The notes beneath the pieces are model-generated. The model was not told the DNA's origin and made no database searches. It was given only the letters and a program-made list of their open reading frames with translations. Source: JANRKG01 sp033763635 (GTDB taxonomy: Bacteria > Cyanobacteriota > Cyanobacteriia > GCF-001939115). From it: a stretch of DNA of 8,931 nucleotides. The stretch lies in assembly GCA_033763635.1 (NCBI GenBank), contig JANRKG010000185.1, forward strand, positions 1-8,931, read 5' to 3'. Both the position numbers and the translations under genes were made by a program. Of the stretch, positions 5,045 through 8,931 are shown piece by piece; positions within the stretch are counted from its first letter, which is position 1, and each line of letters opens with the position of its first letter.

Positions 5045-6112
5045 ATGCAAACAGGTGTGGCAGTGCTGGGAGCAGGACGATGGGGGGTACATCTGGTCAG
5101 GAACTTTGCCGAACATCCCCAATCGAAGTTAGTCGCAGTGCTGGACCCCACCCCTGATCGCCTTCATGCGCTGACCCAACGCCTGAACCTGGAAGGCGTA
5201 GCCTTAGTCACGAGTTGGAAGGAATTGGTAGCCTGTCCCGGTGTGGAAGCGGTGGTAATTGTCACCCCCGCCATCACCCACTATGAACTCGTCAAATCTG
5301 CCCTGAAGCAGGGATATCATGTCCTGGCAGAGAAGCCCCTTACCCTCGACCCCAATGAGTCTTTGGAATTGTGCAAGTTGGCGGAGCAACAGCAACGGCA
5401 ATTAGTGGTTGATCATACCTATCTGTTTCACCCAGCGGTACAGCGAGGATCTGAAGTGGTGCGATCGGGCCAGTTAGGTGAGCTACGTTACGGATACGCT
5501 GCCCGCACCCATTTAGGTCCTGTCCGTCAGGATGTAGATGTGATGTGGGATTTGGTCATTCACGATATCGCAATTCTCAATTTCTGGCTGGGAGAAATGC
5601 CTCAGCAGGTTGCTGCCCAGGGCAAAGTTTGGCTGCAACCTAAGGTGGGCTTGTCAGAGTGGTTTCCCCACGGGCTTGCAGATCAAGTGTGGGTCACGGT
5701 GATCTATCCCAGTGGCTTCCAAGCCCAAATTCATCTCTGCTGGCTCAACCCAGACAAACAACGCCGCCTCTGTGTCGTCGGGAGTCAAGGCACCCTCATT
5801 TTCGATGAACTGACCCCGACTCCCCTTACCCTTCAGCACGGACAACTGGAACGCCGCGATCGGGCCGGAAACCTGATCGCCCTCGATTCCCCAGAGCAAC
5901 CCGCCACCTTTGTCCCTACCAAACAACGCCTGGAATTGGTGGTTCTGGACCCTGTTGAACCCCTGCGCCAGGTCTGCGGACACTTTCTAGATTGCGTCCG
6001 AGAAAACCGTCCTTCTCCTGTCTCCTCTGGATGGGTCGGGGCTGACCTGGTGAAAGTGCTGGCGGCCCTGTCGCGATCGTTGTCTCAGAATGGACAGCCC
6101 CAAGCCGTGTGA
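5045..6112 (+). CDS. Gfo/Idh/MocA-family NAD(P)-dependent oxidoreductase
   Basis: This 355-residue protein starts with a Rossmann nucleotide-binding motif, VAVLGAGRWGVHLVRNF (GAGRWG at 9-14). It also has the family's EKPLTLDP (E96-K97-P98, the lysine being catalytic), VDHTYLFHPAV (122-132), and the active-site segment DVMWDLVIHDIAILNFWLG with H173-D174. The C-terminal half is the substrate-binding beta-sheet domain. Such enzymes oxidise or reduce sugars, sugar nucleotides or inositols. The DVMWDLxxHDIxILNxxLG pattern recalls the sugar-nucleotide 3-dehydrogenases WbpB/WlbA, so a role in surface polysaccharide synthesis is plausible but unproven; no glycan genes flank it here. GAGAGGA lies about 8 bases before the ATG. 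It follows rnc by 21 bp, most likely in one transcript. Its stop is 5 bp from the stop of the convergent DUF1348 gene, and I see no terminator in that gap. Confidence 0.88.
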   Translation: MQTGVAVLGAGRWGVHLVRNFAEHPQSKLVAVLDPTPDRLHALTQRLNLEGVALVTSWKELVACPGVEAVVIVTPAITHYELVKSALKQGYHVLAEKPLTLDPNESLELCKLAEQQQRQLVVDHTYLFHPAVQRGSEVVRSGQLGELRYGYAARTHLGPVRQDVDVMWDLVIHDIAILNFWLGEMPQQVAAQGKVWLQPKVGLSEWFPHGLADQVWVTVIYPSGFQAQIHLCWLNPDKQRRLCVVGSQGTLIFDELTPTPLTLQHGQLERRDRAGNLIALDSPEQPATFVPTKQRLELVVLDPVEPLRQVCGHFLDCVRENRPSPVSSGWVGADLVKVLAALSRSLSQNGQPQAV

Positions 6113-6117
6113 GTGCT

Positions 6118-6546
6118 TTACGCCTGCTGTTCCCAGCGAAACTTGCGATCGGCCTCTTGGATGGGAACGTCATTGATACTCGCATAGCGGCGCATCATCA
6201 AGCCATTCTCGGCAAATTCCCAGTTCTCGTTACCGTAAGAGCGATACCAGAACCCCGAATCATCATGCCACTCATATTCAAAGCGCACAGCAATGCGGTT
6301 TTCCAGAAAGCACCAGAGTTCTTTCTTTAAGCGGTAATCCAGTTCCCTGGCCCATTTGCGCTTGAGAAATTCAATAATCTCAGATCGTCCTTTAATAAAC
6401 TCAGCCCGATTGCGCCATTCGGAATCTTCGGTGTAGGCCAGGGCCACTCGTTCGGGGTTGCGGGTATTCCAGGCATCTTCTGCGGCCTGGATTTTGGCTT
6501 TAGCGGTTTCTAGCGTAAAGGGTGGCAGGGGAGGTTTTGTTTCCAT
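6118..6546 (-). CDS. DUF1348 family, NTF2-like (SnoaL-fold) protein
   Basis: This 142-residue protein closely follows the DUF1348 pattern: PPLPPFTLETAKAKIQAAED, AWNTRNPERVALAYTEDSEW, RNRAEFIKGRSEI, FLKRKWARELDYRLKKELW, NRIAVRFEYEWHDDSG, WYRSYGNENWEF, and ASINDVPI near the end. Members are annotated as nuclear-transport-factor-2-like proteins. The fold is a cone-shaped pocket used by SnoaL-like isomerases and many small-molecule binders, but no reaction is established for this family. AGGAG lies six bases before the ATG, a good ribosome site. It is the last gene of the minus-strand GST-PPOX-DUF1348 set, 47 bp after the PPOX stop, and so likely shares the TetR control. A cytoplasmic enzyme or binding protein acting on the same xenobiotic or oxidised substrate as its neighbours is an inference from context. 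Confidence 0.9.
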   Translation of the reverse strand: METKPPLPPFTLETAKAKIQAAEDAWNTRNPERVALAYTEDSEWRNRAEFIKGRSEIIEFLKRKWARELDYRLKKELWCFLENRIAVRFEYEWHDDSGFWYRSYGNENWEFAENGLMMRRYASINDVPIQEADRKFRWEQQA

Positions 6547-6593
6547 AAGGGACTCCTGATAGAGGTGAATCGGGGATAGAAAGTTTGTTCAAA

Positions 6594-7220
6594 TTAAGAA
6601 GACTGAGGAAGGGAACGATCGCCCAACCGTTGCTCTAACTGCTGCTCTAACTCAGTAATGCGATCGTGCAGGGGAGTCAGCATCGCTTCTACTTCCGTTT
6701 CCGAGTAACGAAGGGGAATGTGTTGAGGACAGTTTTCACTGGTTGCTTCTACATGAAAGAGGATTGCCCGCTCAATTTCGGCAGGATACCCCGGAACTCG
6801 CAGTTGTTCTATCAACTCAGCATCCCCTTCTACAAATTCCGCCCGCCCCCAGATCTTGATCCGTTTGCGATGACGATAATCCATCAGAAACAGAAACGCT
6901 CTGTCATTCCCAGCAAGATTGCCCACTGTAATGTACTGCACATTGCCTGAAAAATCGGCGAATCCCAAAGTCTTCTCATCCAACACTTTGAGAAAGCCCG
7001 CAGGTCCACCCCGAAACTGAATATAGGGATAGCCATTGGAACTGATTGTTCCTAAATAAAATCCCTCCAGATGGGCAATGAACTCGGCAATCTTGGGAGT
7101 AATCGTATCGTTGGCAGGACCGTTTGCAATGTATTTTTCATAGGTTTGCCGCGATCCTCGCTGTTCCTGGGCTGCTTGAACTTCAGGTGTAAAAGCAATC
7201 TCTCCAAATTTTCGTGGCAC
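6594..7220 (-). CDS. Pyridoxamine 5'-phosphate oxidase-like flavin-binding (split-barrel) protein
   Basis: This 208-residue protein starts MPRKFGEIAFTPEVQAAQEQ and has the FMN-binding split-barrel core. It runs from AEFIAHLEGFYLGTISSNGYPYIQFRGGPAGFLKVLDEKT (about 46-85) through GFADFSGNVQYITVGNLAGNDRAFLFLMDY and RKRIKIWGRAEFVEG. This is the form of the large PPOX-like group that binds FMN, F420 or haem, rather than true PdxH, whose pyridoxal-phosphate contacts I do not see. The end (about 185-200) is a short glutamine/glutamate-rich predicted helix. The start codon is GTG at 7220. The Shine-Dalgarno GGAGGAG at 7224-7230 shares a base with the stop codon of the upstream GST gene, so translation of the two is probably coupled. 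A role as reductase in detoxification fits the operon but is inferred. Confidence 0.88.
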   Translation of the reverse strand: MPRKFGEIAFTPEVQAAQEQRGSRQTYEKYIANGPANDTITPKIAEFIAHLEGFYLGTISSNGYPYIQFRGGPAGFLKVLDEKTLGFADFSGNVQYITVGNLAGNDRAFLFLMDYRHRKRIKIWGRAEFVEGDAELIEQLRVPGYPAEIERAILFHVEATSENCPQHIPLRYSETEVEAMLTPLHDRITELEQQLEQRLGDRSLPQSS

Positions 7221-7223
7221 AGT

Positions 7224-7230
7224 CTCCTCC
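7224..7230 (-). promoter_or_regulatory. Shine-Dalgarno site overlapping the GST stop codon
   Basis: On the minus strand GGAGGAG directly follows TA of the GST stop TAG and shares its G. It lies five bases before the GTG start of the PPOX-like gene. It decides that non-ATG start and points to translational coupling. Confidence 0.8.
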
Positions 7231-7847
7231 TACGCCGAAACCGGAGCTTCAATGCCAATCATCCCGATAAACCCAGGCAGTTGTTTGACCCGATCGATCC
7301 AGGTCAGGACATGGGGATAGCGGTCCAGATCAACGTTGCCATCCCGTGCCAGGGCGACATAGGGAAAAACGGCCACATCAGCGATCGTCGGATGGCCCAA
7401 CTCCAGCCAGTCCTGCGCTGCCAGATGGTTGTTCAATTGGGTCAAAATAAAATCCGACTTCTGCATCGTCCGTTCTAAGTCAATGCTGGTGGCCTTAAAT
7501 CGGTGGTACAACCGAGCTGATTCTGGTCCCTGACGCACTTCTCCCGCCGTTGTCGAGAGCCAGCGCACCACTCGGCTCAAGGGTGCCGCCTCCAGGGGCA
7601 ACCAGGACTCGCCCCCATACTGTCGCGCCAGGTACACGAGAATCGCTTGCGCGTCGGCAAGAACCACATCACCATCCTTCAAAACAGGCACCTGTCCAAA
7701 GGGATTCAGAGCTAGAAAATCAGGCTGTTTGTGTGCGCCTTTCAGCAAATCTACCTTAATCGACTCGTAATCCAAACCCAACAATGAAAGCAGTAATTTC
7801 ACTTTGTAACTGTTGCCCGAAAGTTCGTGACCGTAAAGCTGAATCAT
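7230..7847 (-). CDS. Glutathione S-transferase family protein
   Basis: This 205-residue protein has the usual length and two domains. The thioredoxin-like N-terminal domain (1-75) begins MIQLYGHELSGNSYKVKLLL, with S10 or S13 the likely thiolate-activating residue. It has the cis-proline in NPFGQVPVL (P54) and LADAQAILVYLA. In the last segment the usual glutathione-contacting acidic-Ser/Thr pair is D65-A66, so the hydroxyl is missing; this may weaken or shift glutathione binding. The helical C-terminal domain carries the folding motif PTIADVAVFPYV with N-cap D157. Such enzymes conjugate or reduce electrophiles, peroxides and xenobiotics with glutathione. AGGAGG sits five bases before the ATG, an excellent ribosome site. 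It is first in the minus-strand operon and is divided from the tetR-like gene by a 107-bp region with paired operators, so repression by that regulator is likely. Confidence 0.92.
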   Translation of the reverse strand: MIQLYGHELSGNSYKVKLLLSLLGLDYESIKVDLLKGAHKQPDFLALNPFGQVPVLKDGDVVLADAQAILVYLARQYGGESWLPLEAAPLSRVVRWLSTTAGEVRQGPESARLYHRFKATSIDLERTMQKSDFILTQLNNHLAAQDWLELGHPTIADVAVFPYVALARDGNVDLDRYPHVLTWIDRVKQLPGFIGMIGIEAPVSA

Positions 7848-7878
7848 GATTGCCTCCTACCTGGCTTCCAACTAACTG

Positions 7879-7894
7879 TACCGTTCGTTCGGTA
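7879..7894. promoter_or_regulatory. Operator copy 1, TACCGTTCGTTCGGTA
   Basis: This 16-bp site has TACCG/CGGTA arms and recurs as an exact inverted copy 27 bp away (7906-7921). Each copy is preceded by the same AACTG. On the minus strand it overlaps the spacer of a weak candidate promoter for the GST operon (TTTGGA, 16 bp, TACAGT at 7902-7875). Arm symmetry, pairing and position between a TetR gene and a divergent operon make it the likely binding site of that regulator. Confidence 0.8.
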
Positions 7895-7905
7895 TATCCA
7901 AACTG

Positions 7906-7921
7906 TACCGAACGAACGGTA
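7906..7921. promoter_or_regulatory. Operator copy 2, TACCGAACGAACGGTA
   Basis: This is the exact reverse complement of operator copy 1. Its last two bases are the first two of a perfect TATAAT, so bound repressor would block the promoter of its own gene. Together the two copies form a 16-bp-stem inverted repeat with an 11-bp spacer. Confidence 0.82.
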
Positions 7922-7925
7922 TAAT
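7920..7925 (+). promoter_or_regulatory. -10 box of the tetR-like gene
   Basis: A perfect TATAAT lies 29 bases before the start codon at 7955, overlapping operator copy 2. No good -35 element is seen at the matching distance. The leader would be about 20-25 bases, with only AGGA (7932-7935) as a distant ribosome-site candidate. Confidence 0.7.
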
Positions 7926-7954
7926 GTCAACAGGACTTATTCAAAAAACGTTTC

Positions 7955-8545
7955 ATGCCCAAGGAAACCTACGTTCCGTCTCTGTTACGACTGTTTCGCC
8001 AGTATGGGTACGACGGTGCCACGCTCTCTAAAATCTCTGAGGCGACAGGGTTGGGAAAAGCCAGTCTGTACCATCACTTTCCTGGAGGTAAGGATGAAAT
8101 GGTGACAACTGTTCTAGATTCCCTCGATCGCTGGTTAGATCAAAATATTCTGCAATGCCTGAAAAGACCGGGTGAGCCGATTGCCCGGTTACAACAGATG
8201 GGCGATCGGTTACTGGAAGTCTATGAGGGAGGCAGACAACCCTGTCTATCTGCGATTTTGTTATCTGGGTCTGCCCGGGACGTGTTTCATGATCGGGTGA
8301 AAGGGATCTATCGGGCCTGGATTGAGGCGATCACCACGGTCTTGAAAGAAGCGGGATTCGATGAAGAGTTGGCACGACAAAGGGGGGAAGAGGCCGTAAT
8401 TCTCATCCAGGGAGCGCTGATTGTGTCTCAGGCGTTAGAAGACGGCACGCCCTTTCAGCGAGTGATGAAACAATTACCCCAGCAACTGATAGATTCAACG
8501 AGCGTGGAGGGATTCGAACCCCCGACCCTCAGGACCGGAACCTGA
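7955..8545 (+). CDS. TetR/AcrR-family transcriptional regulator
   Basis: This 196-residue protein has an N-terminal TetR helix-turn-helix (about 8-45): LLRLFRQYGYDGATLSKISE, then ATGLGKASLYHHFPGGKDEM, with recognition helix LGKASLYHHF. The C-terminal part is an all-helical ligand-binding and dimerisation domain containing the only two cysteines, C68 and C97, possible sensor residues for electrophiles, although many TetR proteins have cysteines with no such role. It is divergent from the GST operon across 107 bp with two inverted operators, one abutting its own TATAAT, so autorepression and repression of the operon are expected, relieved by an unknown inducer. The last 15 residues, SVEGFEPPTLRTGT and the residue before, are encoded antisense to a tRNA-Arg gene, with the TGA inside it. 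The native end of the ancestral protein was therefore probably near residue 181-182. Confidence 0.92.
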   Translation: MPKETYVPSLLRLFRQYGYDGATLSKISEATGLGKASLYHHFPGGKDEMVTTVLDSLDRWLDQNILQCLKRPGEPIARLQQMGDRLLEVYEGGRQPCLSAILLSGSARDVFHDRVKGIYRAWIEAITTVLKEAGFDEELARQRGEEAVILIQGALIVSQALEDGTPFQRVMKQLPQQLIDSTSVEGFEPPTLRTGT

Positions 8546-8571
8546 TGCTCTATCCACTGAGCCACACGCCC
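8499..8571 (-). tRNA. trnR: tRNA-Arg (anticodon CCG)
   Basis: This 73-base cloverleaf runs from 8571 down to 8499. Acceptor GGGCGTG pairs with CACGCTC (one G-T pair), and the D arm is GCTC-AGTGGATA-GAGC. The anticodon stem TCAGG/CCTGA holds loop TTCCGGT with anticodon CCG (reads CGG). There is a five-base variable loop GGGTC, T arm GGGGG-TTCGAAT-CCCTC, and discriminator G. CCA is not encoded (TTG follows), as often in cyanobacteria. The 3' 47 bases overlap the end of the tetR-like reading frame on the opposite strand. Confidence 0.96.
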
Positions 8572-8586
8572 TTTCGGACAGATGCC

Positions 8587-8616
8587 ATTGTAGCACTCTA
8601 CTTTCAGAATAGTCAC
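8587..8616 (-). promoter_or_regulatory. Likely tRNA-Arg promoter
   Basis: On the minus strand GTGACT (complement of 8611-8616; four of six match TTGACA), an 18-bp spacer and TACAAT (complement of 8587-8592) lie 15 bases before the tRNA. The -10 box is good and the position suits a tRNA promoter; the -35 is only fair. Confidence 0.55.
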
Positions 8617-8702
8617 CCCCATCTCTACCAATAACGCCGGAGTGCTGCGACCATAACGGTACTCCGTTTGGTTGTATGGGGGATAGGCGGGCGATGGAGT
8701 GA

Positions 8703-8728
8703 AGCGGAGTCGCCAAACTCTTACCGCT
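8703..8728 (-). repeat. Bulged hairpin beside the transposase stop, candidate element end structure
   Basis: On the minus strand AGCG, a four-base bulge GTAA, GAGT, a six-base loop TTGGCG, ACTC and CGCT form an 8-bp stem starting directly after the stop codon (TAG at 8729-8731). IS200/IS605 transposases recognise imperfect hairpins near the element ends, so this is a candidate right-end structure. Chance pairing cannot be excluded without other copies. Confidence 0.4.
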
Positions 8729-8931
8729 CTAACCTAAAACACCTTGTTGTTCAATGTAGCGTTTCACCGCTTCCAGTGATGCCTCACCATACGATCCCAC
8801 GTAGTAACCAATCTTCCAGAGTACAGGTTTCTTGAATGCACTCTTGACACCAGGAAATTCCTTGCGGATTAGGCGGCTAGAAACGGTTTTGAGATTGCCA
8901 ACAAAATCAGCAATGTTCACATTTGGACTGT
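8729..8931 (-). CDS. tnpA: IS200/IS605-family transposase TnpA (Y1 HUH), C-terminal part
   Basis: The frame is open to the window edge, so the N-terminal part, including the HUH metal-binding motif, lies outside. The visible 67 residues read SPNVNIADFVGNLKTVSSRL, IRKEFPGVKSAFKKPVLWKI, and on to GYYVGSYGEASLEAVKRYIEQQGVLG. The NLKTVSSRLIRKEF helix and the terminal KRYIEQQ are family hallmarks; the tyrosine of YIEQQ is the catalytic nucleophile that cuts single-stranded DNA. V at 8918-8920 is a GTG inside the frame and should not be read as a start. No tnpB follows: the tRNA-Arg gene lies within 160 bp. It is therefore an IS200-type single-gene element, a remnant, or one whose partner lies beyond the edge. 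Intactness cannot be judged. Confidence 0.88.
   Translation of the reverse strand, partial: SPNVNIADFVGNLKTVSSRLIRKEFPGVKSAFKKPVLWKIGYYVGSYGEASLEAVKRYIEQQGVLG

Larger units (their letters stand above)
8572..8728. other. Short intergenic region between tRNA-Arg and the IS200-type fragment
   Basis: It contains the tRNA promoter and then inverted repeats near the transposase stop. ACTCCGTTT (8661-8669) matches the complement of AAGCGGAGT (8702-8710) at eight of nine positions, and a bulged hairpin at 8703-8728 is listed separately. No gene is seen. Confidence 0.5.

Noticed and set aside
6594..7220. True pyridoxine 5'-phosphate oxidase (PdxH)
   Set aside because: The split-barrel core is present, but the C-terminal substrate-contact segment of PdxH is not recognisable, and the operon context is detoxification-like instead of vitamin B6 synthesis.
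7827..8105. Plus-strand open frame starting before the operators
   Set aside because: It overlaps the operators and the start of the TetR gene in another frame and lacks any family features.
8495..8716. Minus-strand open frame across the tRNA ending in GSGPEGRGFESLHAR
   Set aside because: This is the translated tRNA-Arg gene, the sense-strand equivalent of the familiar tRNA-derived peptide artefact, not a protein.

Overview
The window looks like chromosomal DNA of a cyanobacterium, probably a filamentous Leptolyngbya/Oscillatoria-type genome, though I cannot name the genus. The grounds are the very frequent CGATCG core (HIP1-like), heptanucleotide tandem repeats, an adenosylcobalamin-dependent ribonucleotide reductase, a small protein resembling the cyanobacterial/plastid UPF0426 family, an AarF/UbiB-type kinase and a tRNA without an encoded CCA. 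Nothing here is plasmid- or phage-like.

Layout, left to right. (1) 1-1300, plus strand: the 3' end of a class II ribonucleotide reductase gene (nrdJ), a small UPF0426-like gene and a strong bidirectional terminator. (2) 1407-1676, minus strand: a GlsB/YeaQ/YmgE-type small membrane protein. (3) 1677-2465: almost 800 bases without a credible gene. This stretch is a repeat hotspot holding pentamer repeats, a complete MITE-like element of about 159 bp with 17-bp terminal inverted repeats and a likely 9-bp target duplication, and two further short tandem duplications. (4) 2466-6112, plus strand: an AarF/UbiB-family kinase-like membrane protein, a gap with a hairpin and a nine-unit GGTNNNN heptamer repeat, then ribonuclease III and a Gfo/Idh/MocA-family oxidoreductase 21 bp apart. 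(5) 6118-7847, minus strand: a compact three-gene operon (glutathione S-transferase, pyridoxamine-phosphate-oxidase-like flavoprotein, DUF1348/NTF2-like protein). It meets the oxidoreductase tail to tail with 5 bp between stop codons. (6) 7848-7954: a short divergent control region with two exactly inverted copies of a 16-bp operator, one abutting a perfect TATAAT. (7) 7955-8545, plus strand: a TetR/AcrR-family regulator whose last codons run antisense into a tRNA-Arg(CCG) gene (8499-8571, minus). (8) 8729-8931, minus strand: the C-terminal end of an IS200/IS605-family TnpA (Y1) transposase, cut by the window edge, with a candidate terminal hairpin next to its stop.

The best functional unit is the TetR regulator, twin operator and GST-PPOX-DUF1348 operon. 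It is laid out like an inducible detoxification or electrophile/redox-response module: the regulator probably represses itself and the divergent operon until a small molecule binds it. It ends against the 3' side of a tRNA gene with an IS200-type fragment just beyond, which would fit acquisition as a block, but no attachment-site duplication or integrase is visible. The other genes are ordinary housekeeping or conserved cyanobacterial functions. I see no CRISPR array, rRNA, phage module or clearly new defence system.
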